From Tautonia rosea (GTDB lineage Bacteria; Planctomycetota; Planctomycetia; Isosphaerales; Isosphaeraceae): a DNA stretch of 64,000 nucleotides. Location of the stretch: contig NZ_JABBYO010000002.1 in assembly GCF_012958305.1 (NCBI RefSeq), positions 310,001-374,000 on the forward strand, written 5' to 3'. A program made the position numbers and the translations under genes. The notes under the pieces were generated by a model. That model ran no database searches and was not told where the DNA came from. It worked only from the letters and a program-made list of their open reading frames with translations. Below, piece after piece: positions 23,316 through 33,066 of the stretch. Position 1 is the stretch's first letter. Each line of letters opens with the position of its first letter.

Positions 23316-24320
23316 GTGAGTTTGTTCCCAGTTCGATTACGGTCTGCGTTCCATCTGGGTGGCTTGACACTGAGGCAACTGGTGTCGCGGACCTGGTGTC
23401 AGATGTCCAAAAACTCCCTGATGAGCCGGGCGGCTGCTGTTGCCTTCTACGCCATGCTCGCCCTCGTTCCCTTCCTGGCCTTGATCCTGACGCTAACCGT
23501 CAAGGCGCTACCGGACCTCTCGGAAACTCGCTTTTCGCAGGGAGAAAATCTGGGAATTCAGGCGGTCTCGGAATTCGAGCGGACTTTGGAGCAATCGTTC
23601 CCTTCCGAAGCGGTCAAATTGATCGAGGGACAGATCGAGCAGATCCAGGACCAGGGGCGGGTTGATCTGCTCTCCTTTGGCTTGCTGGTGACAATCTGGC
23701 TATCCTCGGCGTTGTTTCTTGAAATCATGGACTCGCTCAATGCGGTGCACGGGGTTTCCGAATCGAGACCGATCTGGAAACTCAGGCTCCAGGCGATCGC
23801 CTTGACCCTGGTTCAGGCCACCATTCTGATTGCCGCCCTGGTGTCGATTGTCGCCTGGCCGCAGATCATTGAGGCAATTGGTCTGGGCAGCGGGCCGGCC
23901 TTCCTCGTTTCCACGGTGAGGTGGCTGCTGATCGTGATGATGCTGTTGATCAGCTTTGCCATGGCCTTCTACTTCGGACCTGACGCCGACACGCGATGGG
24001 AGTGGATTACTCCGGGCAGCCTTCTCGGCACGATGGTCTTTGTGATCGCCACGATCGGGTTCCGAACCTATGTCCAGAATTTCGCCAACTATAATGAAAC
24101 CTATGGGACCCTGGGCGGAGTGATGGTGTTGATGTTCTGGTTCTGGATCTCGGCCCTCGTCTTGCTTGTCTCCGCTCAGGTGAATCGGGTCATCGAAGAC
24201 GCCTCTCCGGTCGGGAAGAAAACCGGCCAACGAGTCGATCCCACCTCGCCGCCCGACCTCGAACAGCTTGAGCCTCAACCTGCCCTCGATCCTGACGATC
24301 GTGAGCGAGCTCGGCGATGA
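23316..24320 (+). CDS. YihY/BrkB family inner-membrane protein (334 aa)
   Basis: GTG start with GGAGGGAGGGCG just upstream. It has six hydrophobic segments, including AAAVAFYAMLALVPFLALIL, SFGLLVTIWLSSALFLEIMD, LQAIALTLVQATILIAALVS and LGGVMVLMFWFWISALVLLV, with the family motif NYNETYGTLGGVM before the last. The family was once called ribonuclease BN in error; its real function is unknown, possibly transport. The C-terminal 50 residues are charged and cytoplasmic. Confidence 0.9.
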   Translation: MSLFPVRLRSAFHLGGLTLRQLVSRTWCQMSKNSLMSRAAAVAFYAMLALVPFLALILTLTVKALPDLSETRFSQGENLGIQAVSEFERTLEQSFPSEAVKLIEGQIEQIQDQGRVDLLSFGLLVTIWLSSALFLEIMDSLNAVHGVSESRPIWKLRLQAIALTLVQATILIAALVSIVAWPQIIEAIGLGSGPAFLVSTVRWLLIVMMLLISFAMAFYFGPDADTRWEWITPGSLLGTMVFVIATIGFRTYVQNFANYNETYGTLGGVMVLMFWFWISALVLLVSAQVNRVIEDASPVGKKTGQRVDPTSPPDLEQLEPQPALDPDDRERARR

Positions 24321-25556
24321 TTCCCACTCGATCGCGTCAAGGCGAATGATTCCCGAGACCCAACGACCCCGGACCTGCTTCTCGAATCCTCGGCCTTCAC
24401 GGTGGTCGACTTTTTCCACGACTGATCGACGCGGCATGAATGGAGGTCCTTTCCGTCGCGCTGGTTGCCGGGCTCGATTGGGGAGAGACGAATGAATGCG
24501 CGGCTCGGTGCGCTCCCGGTAATTGTCGATCACCCTTACTGTGTTTGAGGTTACGGTGAGGATGGGTATTTGTTTCGTGATCTGCTCTCGTCGCATGAGG
24601 GATTGACGGGGCGCGGCCTGGTGCGCTCGGGTGCGCACTCTGGTGCGCTGGTTCTCGCAGACGGAGAAATGTGGAAAGGCGTTCTTTAATCAGGAGTTGT
24701 GTCGATGAGCTTCGGTTCGTTTCGTCAAACGGTCTGATGCGGATTGGCTTCGTTTCGATTGGAGGGACGAGGTCAAACGAGGCGAGCCGTCTGTCAGGGG
24801 GTGAGCGACTCGCAACTATAGGAACGCCGGTTCTGGTTGTGTTTGGATTGTCAAAGAGAGAAAGGAGCGCCGGAGTGAGCGAGGGCCAAAGGTGGGTGGC
24901 GATCGCTTGGAAATAGGTTTGCAATCAAAACGACTTCCACGTTTGAAAGTATCGAGAAAACGAGGTCGGGCAGTCACAGAAAATGAGTTGAACTCAGGAC
25001 AATCCGGCGCAAAGGGAACGAGGGCCAGCGTTCTAATCTGCACGCGTGAGCCGTCATCTTCCTGGGTGTTCCTGGCACATTGAGATCCAGGCATGCTGCG
25101 ACGGCGGACACTGACGGAAGCGGAGGTTCGCCGCAAAAGGATTGGTTCGGGAGTCCTGAAGGTGCCGACGTCCACTTCAAGCCTGAGTGGACAGGAGTTC
25201 TCGCGGTCGCATCAGGCCAGGCTGGGAACGATGTTCGGCCAGGAAGTTGAACACGAAGGACGGGAGGGTCTGCGGCCCCTCAGCTTTGTGAGCGTGTTCA
25301 AGGTCTGTGTTCTAGAGTCCTCTGAGGCTTCCGGAATTGGCGGAGGGCTTCTGGGTGCGAAGGGGTTGGAGATTCGACCCCCGAACATCCCTTCGGACCA
25401 CGATCAGACCGTCGATCCGGACACTGGATACCTCCGCGAGCAGGCCATCGGATGACGGAACGCGTTTGGGACCGAAGCTCATCGGCGATGTCCGAAGGTC
25501 GGACTCGTCAAGCAATCCGATCCGCCGGTCATGAACTCGCAACAGGGCTCAACTGA
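24321..25556. other. 1.2-kb stretch without a convincing gene
   Basis: Short frames on both strands lack ribosome sites and protein-like composition. GGTGCGC occurs three times at 24620, 24630 and 24642, close to one helical turn apart, which could be an operator. The promoter of the beta-helix protein gene presumably lies in the last few hundred bases. I see no tRNA or structured RNA. Confidence 0.5.
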
Positions 25557-28505
25557 ATGAAGGTTCAGCGTGTTCGCAAGAACTGGTTCCGTTCCGTGGC
25601 TGTCCGGTTCGGGGCGCGCGCAACGCGGCGCGATGACCGACGATCGAAGATCCGTTCGGTTGAGATGCTGGAAGCCAGGCAGCTTCTGGCAACATTCGCA
25701 GTCACGAACCTTGATGCGTTTGGCGAGGGGTCGCTCCGCCGTGCGATCCATCTGGCGAACCAGCACGAGGGGGCAGACTCGATCACCTTTGAGGTTGTGG
25801 GGACAATCCGGGCCGGGCGGGTTCCACTTCCGGTGGTCAGCGATCCCGTGACGATTGATGGGACCTCGGCTCCTGGATTTGACGGGACGCCATTGGTGAC
25901 ACTGAACTTCGCTCATCAGCGAGGGCTGGTCTTCGGTCGTGGTGCCGACGGATCAGAACTGACCTCAATGGCGCTGATCGGAGCGGAGGGGGCAGGGGTG
26001 ACGCTGCAGGCGTCTGGAGTGACGGTGGCCGGGAACTTCATTGGGCTGGACGCCGACGGGAAGGCCGGCCGGGGCAACAGTGGGGACGGGATTCGGATCC
26101 TCCCAGGTTCACGAGGGAATCTGATCGGCAAGGTCGATCCGGTGATCGGGGTTGAGTATTTTGATGCAACGGGTGTCGGGATGCAGCCCGTTTCGGGATG
26201 GCAGGGAATCCGCGCCTGGAGTGTTACGGGTGAATTTATGATCACCGGAACGTCGGATTCGAACGGTCTGCTGTACATCGGGCCGATCTCAGGAGCGGGG
26301 GGGACGAGTTTCTCGGTGAACATGCCGGGAGCGGCCACGACGAGTGTCTACGGGCCGGCGTTGCTGGAGAACGGGGACATTCGGCTCGTCGGGAGCTACC
26401 GGACCGGGAATGATCAGGTTCTCGGGTTTGTGTACGAGGGGGCGCTCGGAGACCTGGGCGAGGCGGGAAATTACCGGACGATCGCCTATCCCGGTGCCCA
26501 GTACAATTATGTGCACAGCACAATGGGGAGGTTCGCCGTCGGCAATGCCGATGGACCGGAGGGGAATCTCCCGATCGGAACCGGGCACGCGTTCCTGTAC
26601 GATCTGGAAGAGGATGTGTTTTTGCCGGACCTTGTTTATCCGGGATCGACTTCGACCACGGCCTATGGAATCTGGCAGAACGGAGAGTCGAGGTACACGA
26701 TCGCGGGAGGGTACTCGGCACCGGGTTCAGGATCGGCAGTGACGATCGCGCAGGGGTATCTGGTCGATTTCGACGCTGAGACGGGGATACTTTCGAACTG
26801 GACTGCCTTCGAACCGCCGAGCGGGCTGATCGGCGATGATCTTGTGACTCACTTCGAGGGGATCAGCGGCGAGGAATCGGGCGTTTACACGATCAGCGCC
26901 GACGCGGTAACGCTGGGATCAGGAGATGACGGACAGGGGTACTGGCTCACGATTCGGCGGAACTCGGACGGCACGTTCCGCCAGGGAGACTGGACGCCGC
27001 TGTCCTATCCCGGTTCGAGTGGGATTACCAGTGCGAACTCGGTCGCCGGAAACCAGGTGATCGGGATCGTGATCGCCGAATCGGGGACCTTCTCGTATCA
27101 ATCGACGGTCAACGTCGGTTTCCAGTTGTCGAACGTCATCAGCGGAAACCGAGGGAATGGCATTGCCATCATCGGTTCGCATGACAACGTGATTGCGATG
27201 AATCAGATCGGGACCGATGTGTCGGGGACGGTCGCCTTCGGTAATGGTCAGAACGGAATCCTGGTGACGCGGGGGGCGTCGGGGAACCTGATCGGTGGCG
27301 AGGCGACGGGCGGAAACGACCCGACGGCGGGGGTGTTTGTACGGCCTCCACAAGGGAATCTCATCTCGGGAAACCGTGGCAATGGTGTCCTGATCAACGG
27401 AGGGGCGACCCGGAACACGCTGAGCGGGAATTTTGTGGGGACGGATGCCGGCGGGTCGTCGGCGCTTGGGAACCGGCTCGACGGCGTGGCAATCGTCGGG
27501 GCTCATGGGAACTCGTTGATCGGTTGCGAGTTCCAGAACAGTCCGTTCGTCTTCTACAACGTGATCAGTGGGAATGGTCGGAATGGCTTGAGGATTACGG
27601 ATGCGAAAGAGACGACCGTACACGCGAACTTCCTGGGAATCGGCGCGGACAATGCAACGAGAGTCGGCAATGGGCACAACGGCATTCTCGTCTCCGGTCA
27701 CTCGCGGAACACGCAGGTGGGCGGGGTGATTCCGCTTGGGAATGTGACCTCGGGGAATGCCTGGAATGGGATCGAGGTACGTGATCGGGCGAGTGGGTTT
27801 ACTTCGTTCAACACGTTCGCCGGTATCGCCGCCTTTGGCGGAGCGGTGCCGAACGGTCGGAACGGGATTCTGGTGACCTCCGTCGGGGGAACGAACCTGA
27901 TCCGAACCTCGATTGTCAGTGGCAACACGGGCAACGGGATCGAGATCAGTGGAAGGGCGACCGGGGTCCAGGTGACCGATACCGGGGTGGGAACGAACAC
28001 GAGGCTCGACGCGGCGATCCCGAACGGCGGCAGTGGCATTCGGATTTCCGGGCATGCTCACTCGAATGCCATTGGTGGATTTCAGCCGTCGATTGAGCCT
28101 CGGATGACGATCTCAGGGAATCTCGGTTACGGCGTTGAAATCGTCGGGAAGGCGCGCATGAACCGGGTGTTCAATGCGTTTATTGGGACGGGAGCCTCGG
28201 AGCTGAACCCGATCGGGAACGGGCTCGGGGGTGTCCTGCTTGGTCCGGGAACGTCGGGGACAATTCTCGGAGGAGAGGCACCGAACTTCCGGACCGGGAT
28301 CCGGTCGAATCTGGGGAACGGGTTGACGATTCTCGGATCGCGGGCGAACCGGGTGATCGGCAACGACATCGAGGAGAACACCGGGTTCGGCCTGTTCGCG
28401 GCGGGAGATGTGCGGGGCACTGTGGTGCAAGGGAACACGATCGCCGGGAACGACGAGGGGGAAATCGACGTCTCGGACGCACGAGGGATCATCATTGAGC
28501 CCTGA
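25557..28505 (+). CDS. Exported right-handed beta-helix protein with EMLEARQLL N-terminus (982 aa)
   Basis: The N-terminus is basic, then EMLEARQLLATFAVTNLD and GEGSLRRAIHLAN: the planctomycete LE.R.LLA export motif joined to a CSLREAI-type start of a parallel beta-helix. Residues about 100-190 and 520-980 consist of short NxISGNxGNGI-like coils (NVISGNRGNGIAII, NLISGNRGNGVLIN, NVISGNGRNGLRIT). A block at about 195-515 is different, with recurring YPG....YGI segments, and interrupts the helix. It probably works at the cell surface, perhaps in carbohydrate binding or adhesion. No catalytic site is identified. Confidence 0.82.
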   Translation: MKVQRVRKNWFRSVAVRFGARATRRDDRRSKIRSVEMLEARQLLATFAVTNLDAFGEGSLRRAIHLANQHEGADSITFEVVGTIRAGRVPLPVVSDPVTIDGTSAPGFDGTPLVTLNFAHQRGLVFGRGADGSELTSMALIGAEGAGVTLQASGVTVAGNFIGLDADGKAGRGNSGDGIRILPGSRGNLIGKVDPVIGVEYFDATGVGMQPVSGWQGIRAWSVTGEFMITGTSDSNGLLYIGPISGAGGTSFSVNMPGAATTSVYGPALLENGDIRLVGSYRTGNDQVLGFVYEGALGDLGEAGNYRTIAYPGAQYNYVHSTMGRFAVGNADGPEGNLPIGTGHAFLYDLEEDVFLPDLVYPGSTSTTAYGIWQNGESRYTIAGGYSAPGSGSAVTIAQGYLVDFDAETGILSNWTAFEPPSGLIGDDLVTHFEGISGEESGVYTISADAVTLGSGDDGQGYWLTIRRNSDGTFRQGDWTPLSYPGSSGITSANSVAGNQVIGIVIAESGTFSYQSTVNVGFQLSNVISGNRGNGIAIIGSHDNVIAMNQIGTDVSGTVAFGNGQNGILVTRGASGNLIGGEATGGNDPTAGVFVRPPQGNLISGNRGNGVLINGGATRNTLSGNFVGTDAGGSSALGNRLDGVAIVGAHGNSLIGCEFQNSPFVFYNVISGNGRNGLRITDAKETTVHANFLGIGADNATRVGNGHNGILVSGHSRNTQVGGVIPLGNVTSGNAWNGIEVRDRASGFTSFNTFAGIAAFGGAVPNGRNGILVTSVGGTNLIRTSIVSGNTGNGIEISGRATGVQVTDTGVGTNTRLDAAIPNGGSGIRISGHAHSNAIGGFQPSIEPRMTISGNLGYGVEIVGKARMNRVFNAFIGTGASELNPIGNGLGGVLLGPGTSGTILGGEAPNFRTGIRSNLGNGLTILGSRANRVIGNDIEENTGFGLFAAGDVRGTVVQGNTIAGNDEGEIDVSDARGIIIEP

Positions 28506-28601
28506 GCTATCGAGCAGCAGGGCGGAACGAGGGCACCTCGAAGTCTCGGAGCCTGGCCTCATGGTCAGCGGTTTCCGGTTCGTGTGAACACGAACGCCAA
28601 G

Positions 28602-28635
28602 GGGTCAGGCATCTCACCGAGGAGACGCCTGACCC
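28602..28635. terminator. Terminator between convergent genes
   Basis: GGGTCAGGC at 28602-28610 pairs with GCCTGACCC at 28627-28635, followed on the plus strand by TTTGATTTG. It serves the beta-helix gene and perhaps the convergent TPR-redoxin gene. Confidence 0.7.
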
Positions 28636-28675
28636 TTTGATTTGTGGGATCACGATCTCGGGATCAAGACGCCGA

Positions 28676-30979
28676 TCAACGGCTGGCGGCGACGGGTCCG
28701 GGAATCCGTCCGAGGAGGCGATTGATCCGGGAAAGCTCCGAGACGACAAAGTCGACATCAAGGAAGGGCTGCCAGGAGATGTCCTGGTAGCGGAGGTTTC
28801 CCTGGGAGTCGATGAGGAAGGTGCCGTGCAGCGGCATGTTCTCGAAGTCGTCGAAGGCCCCAAATCTTCGGAATGAGGTCAGTTCCGGGTCGGAGAGCAA
28901 GGGCATGGTGAAGTTGATCTCGCCGTTATTCTTGAGGGTAACGGTACGGTCGAGCGTGTCGGTGCTGACGGCAAGGACAACGGTTCCCGTATCCCGGATG
29001 CGATCAATGTCCTTGCTGAAGGCGATAAGTTGCTCCATGCAGTGAGCGCAGTCGCCTCCGAGGTAGAAAATGAGCAGGACGTTCTGGCCTCGGTAGTCTT
29101 CCAGGCGGTGGGTGATGCCGTCGGTATCGACCCCTTCGAGCGGTTGGGCCGGGAAGGGGGACCAGGTGAGGGGGCCTACGGTGTTGAGGTCGATCCGAGA
29201 CGCGGCGGCGAGGTCGGAGCGGGGCTCCAGAGCGGGAGGCTGCCAGCCATCCTGTTCCTTCCAGGTGGTCAGCAGGGTGTTGATTCGCTGAAGGACCGGG
29301 AGGTCGGGATCGGCTTCTCGGGCGATCTCGCGGAGGGAGAGATAGGCGGCCCGGGCGTCGTCAATCTGGTTGGCGGCGGCGAGGATCTCGACCTGAGCGG
29401 CGAGCGGGGCGACCTCGTTGCGAGCACGCTCGACGGCCTGCTTGACCTTGGCAACGGCCTCGTCCGTCCGCCCGGCGGCCAGGAGGAGGCGGGCGAGCGA
29501 TTCGCGGCGCATGCCGTTGGCCTTGCCGAAGCGTTCGAAGGCGGCATCCGTCTCCCCGGTTAAGAGAAGGCGGTGCCCTTCAAGCTCGGCCAGAGCGGAG
29601 TCAAGCCCGGGAGGCTTGGGGGCGGGCTTGGGTTTGTCCTGGGAATCGTCGTCGGCCTTTGTCTCGTCGGCCTTTGTCTCGTCGGCCTTTGTCTCGTCGG
29701 TCTTTGTCTCGTCGGCCTTCGCGGTGTCGGAGGGTTCTTCGGTTGGAGGGAGCAGGGCCTTGAGTGTGGCGATTTGATCGTCGAGGAGGTTGAGATCGCC
29801 TCGGGCCGCGTGGGCGAGGCCGAGAGTGTAAGCACGCTTGACCTCTTCGATCGGTTCGTCGGACCAGTCAAGCGCCCCGGAGGCGGTGGCGTCGAGCAGG
29901 TCATCCCAGCGTTCAAAGGTGATCAGGGCTTCGGACCATCTGCGACGGCCTTCGCGCTGTGGGTGTCCACCGGATTTGGCGTTGTTCTTTTTCGGATCGC
30001 GAGGTTGCTCGACGAGGTCTCGGGCGACGAGGACCGCGTCGTTGAGGCGTCCGGTCTTGGTGAGGCTCTCGGAGAGCCACTGGTTGTTGTGGGAGTAGTT
30101 GTGGATCATGAAGGGCATGACGCGGTCGCGGATCATGTAGGCGTGATCGACGCGGGCGGAGCCTTCTTGCTGGTAGGAGGCGTCGGCGTAGCGCTTCAGG
30201 TTCGTGTAGGTATGGCCGGGCATGTGCCAGGCGTGGGCGATGCCGGGGGAGGCCTCAGCGAACTTGGCGGCGGACTCGAGAGCCTGGGTATCGTCCTGCT
30301 TGTCCCAGAGGTGGATTTTGTAGTGGTGGGCCCCTGGGTGGAGGGGATTCTTCGCGATGACGGAGTCGATGAGCAGGCTCACCGCCTCACGACTGCCGAT
30401 GCCGTCTTGCCGGCCGTTTTGCCAGGTGACCATGGCAAGCCAGGCTCGGGCATCGAGGTCGTCTCGAAATTCCTGGACGATTTTTTCAAGCCCCTTGAGC
30501 CAGCCCTGGCGACGTGATTTGTCGTCGCCGTCTTCCTTGTAAAAGGCGCTGAGGGCATCGAGATAGAGTTGCTCGCGGCGAGAGAGTTGCGCGGCTTCGG
30601 CCTTGTCTCGAGCGACCTTGAGAAATCCCTTGGCCCGTTCGGCGTTGTTGACGTTGGACATAGCCATGCCCCAGTAGAGCATGGGGTGATCGGGCTCGAG
30701 GGTGCTGGCCTGCCGGAAGGAACGTTCGGCCTCGAAGTAGAAGAAGACGTGAAGCTGGGCGACCCCTTGATTGACGAGCGCCTGGACCTCGGTCGAGTTG
30801 GTGGTGATGGGGAAATCGACGCTCCCCTGACCTTCCATCAAGTAACCGGCCTGGCGAGGACCCTCGTTGAAGGCTTCGCCGTGATTGGAGTGGCCTTCGG
30901 GCAGCGGTTCCTCTTCGGCCCGGACAATCACGCCGACACCGAGCAGGACGAACAGCGAGAGGGTCAGTCGGCTGAGCAT
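28676..30979 (-). CDS. Exported TPR protein fused to a redoxin (thioredoxin-fold) domain (767 aa)
   Basis: A signal peptide (LSRLTLSLFVLLGVGVIVRA) is followed by TPR-like helices (about 60-400 and 480-590), for example AERSFRQASTLEPDHPMLYW. A low-complexity TKADE run and a Pro-rich linker sit near residues 420-460. The C-terminal domain (about 620-755) is AhpC/TSA-like: NVLLIFYLGGDCAHCMEQL with a CxxC pair, VVLAVSTDTLD and HGTFLIDSQGNLRY. It could be an extracytoplasmic thiol oxidoreductase guided by TPR contacts; this role is inferred. Confidence 0.86.
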   Translation of the reverse strand: MLSRLTLSLFVLLGVGVIVRAEEEPLPEGHSNHGEAFNEGPRQAGYLMEGQGSVDFPITTNSTEVQALVNQGVAQLHVFFYFEAERSFRQASTLEPDHPMLYWGMAMSNVNNAERAKGFLKVARDKAEAAQLSRREQLYLDALSAFYKEDGDDKSRRQGWLKGLEKIVQEFRDDLDARAWLAMVTWQNGRQDGIGSREAVSLLIDSVIAKNPLHPGAHHYKIHLWDKQDDTQALESAAKFAEASPGIAHAWHMPGHTYTNLKRYADASYQQEGSARVDHAYMIRDRVMPFMIHNYSHNNQWLSESLTKTGRLNDAVLVARDLVEQPRDPKKNNAKSGGHPQREGRRRWSEALITFERWDDLLDATASGALDWSDEPIEEVKRAYTLGLAHAARGDLNLLDDQIATLKALLPPTEEPSDTAKADETKTDETKADETKADETKADDDSQDKPKPAPKPPGLDSALAELEGHRLLLTGETDAAFERFGKANGMRRESLARLLLAAGRTDEAVAKVKQAVERARNEVAPLAAQVEILAAANQIDDARAAYLSLREIAREADPDLPVLQRINTLLTTWKEQDGWQPPALEPRSDLAAASRIDLNTVGPLTWSPFPAQPLEGVDTDGITHRLEDYRGQNVLLIFYLGGDCAHCMEQLIAFSKDIDRIRDTGTVVLAVSTDTLDRTVTLKNNGEINFTMPLLSDPELTSFRRFGAFDDFENMPLHGTFLIDSQGNLRYQDISWQPFLDVDFVVSELSRINRLLGRIPGPVAASR
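29651..29719. repeat. 15-bp tandem repeat coding TKADE
   Basis: GTCGGCCTTTGTCTC occurs four times in a row (the fourth with one change), then a partial copy. On the minus strand it encodes repeated DETKA in the linker of the TPR-redoxin protein. Unit length keeps the frame, so copy number may vary among strains. Confidence 0.87.
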
Positions 30980-31230
30980 GGCGGGAGGCTCCGGGGTCGG
31001 TCGGAAGTCAGGTACGGAGGAGCGGTTGATCCGTTCAATCTTAATTGGACGAAGGGGGGCGATGCCAGGGGCGGATCGGATCAGACGCGACGTTCCGCGG
31101 CATCGCTTCTGGAATCAGCGTCGCCTTGCGAGATTCGGAACCTCACCTTTTCCGTCGAAGGCTTGTACAATAGTGAGGCTGCGACGAAGGTGTCTTGGTG
31201 TTTGAGATTATTCCCGATCCGGAGCGACCG

Positions 31231-31956
31231 TTGAGTGCCCCGATCCCGCGACCCATTGCCGGCTCTCGTCACGATCACCGCTTGAAGCCGTTGCTGGGCA
31301 AACGGGCGGGCACGCTGGTGATTCACGAAGTTTACCGAAGCCTTCAGGGGGAAGGGACCTGGGCGGGATTACCCTGTGTGTTCGTTCGGTTGACGGCCTG
31401 TCACCTGCGATGTTCGTATTGTGACACGCCGCACGCGTTTCAGCGGGGAAAGCCGATCGCGATCGAGGATCTGGTCGAACAAACGATCGGATTGGCCTGT
31501 TCCGGAGATCTGATCGAGGTGACGGGCGGAGAGCCGTTGCTTCAGCCTGAGGTCTTTCCCTTGATGGCTCGGCTGGCCGATTCCGGCCATCTCGTCTTGC
31601 TCGAAACGAGCGGCGCGTGCGACATCGGTCCGGTCGATCCGAGGGTCCGAATCATTCTTGATCTGAAGACGCCCGGCTCGGGAGAGGCGGACGCCAACCT
31701 CTGGGAAAACCTGCCGAAGCTGAAGCCAACGGATGAGGTGAAGGTGGTCGTCTGCGATCGGGGTGATTTCGACTGGACCATTGGTCACATCCGGGAGCAT
31801 CGACTGACCGATCGTTGCGCGGTGCTGATCAGTCCGGCCCATGGAATGGTGGCTCCGGCGTCGCTGGCGAGCTGGATTTTGGAAAGCGGCCTGCCGCTGC
31901 GGTTACAGGTCCAGTTGCACAAGCAACTCTGGGGGCCCGATGCGCGAGGGGTCTGA
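31231..31956 (+). CDS. queE: 7-carboxy-7-deazaguanine synthase, radical SAM (241 aa)
   Basis: QueE makes the deazapurine ring of queuosine and related bases from carboxy-tetrahydropterin. Seen are VIHEVYRSLQGEGTWAGLPC, the radical SAM cluster CHLRCSYC (CxxxCxxC), DTPHAF, EVTGGEPLLQ and VLLETSGA. The last strand has LISPAHGM and the C-terminus LRLQVQLHKQLWG. I chose the TTG at 31231, with GGAG six bases upstream; a GTG at 31198 with AAGGTG is an alternative. No queC or queD is visible in this window. Confidence 0.9.
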   Translation: MSAPIPRPIAGSRHDHRLKPLLGKRAGTLVIHEVYRSLQGEGTWAGLPCVFVRLTACHLRCSYCDTPHAFQRGKPIAIEDLVEQTIGLACSGDLIEVTGGEPLLQPEVFPLMARLADSGHLVLLETSGACDIGPVDPRVRIILDLKTPGSGEADANLWENLPKLKPTDEVKVVVCDRGDFDWTIGHIREHRLTDRCAVLISPAHGMVAPASLASWILESGLPLRLQVQLHKQLWGPDARGV

Positions 31957-32350
31957 CGGAGGAGAACCGGCCAGGGGTTGGTCGGGCCGGAAGGGGCCAC
32001 TGGTGGTGATTGCCCTCGTGCTGGGATGGCTCGTGCTGTCGGGAGGCTCGATTCCGTCGCTCTCGATTCTCTGGAAGGAGCTTCCGGGAACAAGAGGGCT
32101 GGTGACGATTGCCAATGCGGTCATGCTTGGCCTAATTCTGATCATCGTCAATTTTGTCTTGCGAATGCCCCGCGAGGGTGGGCCGTTGGAGGGCGATGAG
32201 GCGGATCTCGCAGCCCGAAACCTGGACGTTCGAGAGGATTCTTACGGGAGAACCGCAGAAGAAATCCAGGCCCGGGACGAATTTGCTGAAACGGGATCCC
32301 CTGGTGTCCGGGTAACTGATGATGACCGGCCCGTCGAGGACCCGAGTTAG
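31940..32350 (+). CDS. Small membrane protein (136 aa)
   Basis: The ATG at 31940 lies within the last codons of queE, so translation may be coupled. Two hydrophobic segments (LVVIALVLGWLVLSGGSI and LVTIANAVMLGLILIIVNFV) precede a charged cytoplasmic tail ending DDDRPVEDPS. No family is recognised. It lies 18 bp before the sigma factor gene and may share its transcript. Confidence 0.62.
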   Translation: MREGSDGGEPARGWSGRKGPLVVIALVLGWLVLSGGSIPSLSILWKELPGTRGLVTIANAVMLGLILIIVNFVLRMPREGGPLEGDEADLAARNLDVREDSYGRTAEEIQARDEFAETGSPGVRVTDDDRPVEDPS

Positions 32351-32368
32351 ATCGAGGGCCGAGCGCCG

Positions 32369-32905
32369 ATGGATGACGATCGCGGACTGGTCGATGCCTT
32401 GCGAGCCGGCGACCCCTCGGCCCCTGCTGCGCTCATCGAACAGTACCAGGGTGTTATTTTCGGGCTCTGCTTGCGAATGCTCGGTCATCGGCAGGATGCA
32501 GAGGATGTCGTCCAGGAGACGTTCGTACGCGCCCTGAGGTCGGTCCACGCCTTCGATCCCGAGCGAGCGTTGCGACCCTGGTTGCTGGGGATTGCGGCCA
32601 ATCGGTGTCGGACAGCTCTCGGGCGTCGGTCGCGTCGGCCCACGCCGGTCGAACCGCCTGACGATCAGCCTGATCACCGGCCCGGGTTGACCGATCCTGA
32701 CGACCTGGCCGGCGAATTGCTTCGGGCACTGGATCGGCTCAGGCCGGATTACCGATTGGTTTTCAGCCTGTATCATGAACAGGGACTCTCTTATGAGGAG
32801 ATTGCCCGGATCATGGATCGCCCGATTGGCACGGTGAAGACCTGGCTGCATCGCGCCCGGGCCTTGATGGCCGAGGATCTGACGCGCAGGGGGGTGATCT
32901 GTTGA
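32369..32905 (+). CDS. ECF-type RNA polymerase sigma factor (178 aa)
   Basis: Region 2 is visible as LIEQYQGVIFGLCLRMLGHR, DAEDVVQETFVRALRSVHAF and LRPWLLGIAANRCRTAL. Region 4 reads LLRALDRLRPDYRLVFSLYH, GLSYEEIARIMDRPIGTVKT and WLHRARALM. A Pro/Asp-rich linker separates them. No region 3 is present, as usual for ECF factors. A candidate anti-sigma gene follows, so release from that membrane protein is the likely control. Confidence 0.94.
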   Translation: MDDDRGLVDALRAGDPSAPAALIEQYQGVIFGLCLRMLGHRQDAEDVVQETFVRALRSVHAFDPERALRPWLLGIAANRCRTALGRRSRRPTPVEPPDDQPDHRPGLTDPDDLAGELLRALDRLRPDYRLVFSLYHEQGLSYEEIARIMDRPIGTVKTWLHRARALMAEDLTRRGVIC

Positions 32906-33066
32906 TTTCAGGACTGCTGACCCCGATCGGACCCCTGATGTTCTTGAACCATCCGACGACGATTGATCGAACCGCCTGGCCTCTGGTCGATCAGGTTGCT
33001 GGGCCTGGCGGTCGAAGGCAACCGCCGGTCGAGCCGGTTCGCCTGGCCTGGGAGAGTGTGCGATGA
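32902..33066 (+). CDS. Possible 54-aa protein between sigma and anti-sigma genes
   Basis: A TTG at 32902 overlaps the sigma factor stop (TGTTGA) and follows AGGGGGGTGA, a strong ribosome site. The frame ends with TGA overlapping the anti-sigma ATG (ATGA). The product starts ISGLLTPIGPLMFLN and is Pro/Arg-rich. The double overlap suggests coupled translation through the operon, but the frame may be chance in GC-rich DNA. No family is recognised. Confidence 0.38.
   Translation: MISGLLTPIGPLMFLNHPTTIDRTAWPLVDQVAGPGGRRQPPVEPVRLAWESVR

Noticed and set aside
24671-24916. 81-codon plus-strand frame in the gene-free stretch
   Set aside because: Weak start context and no recognisable fold; cannot be separated from chance.
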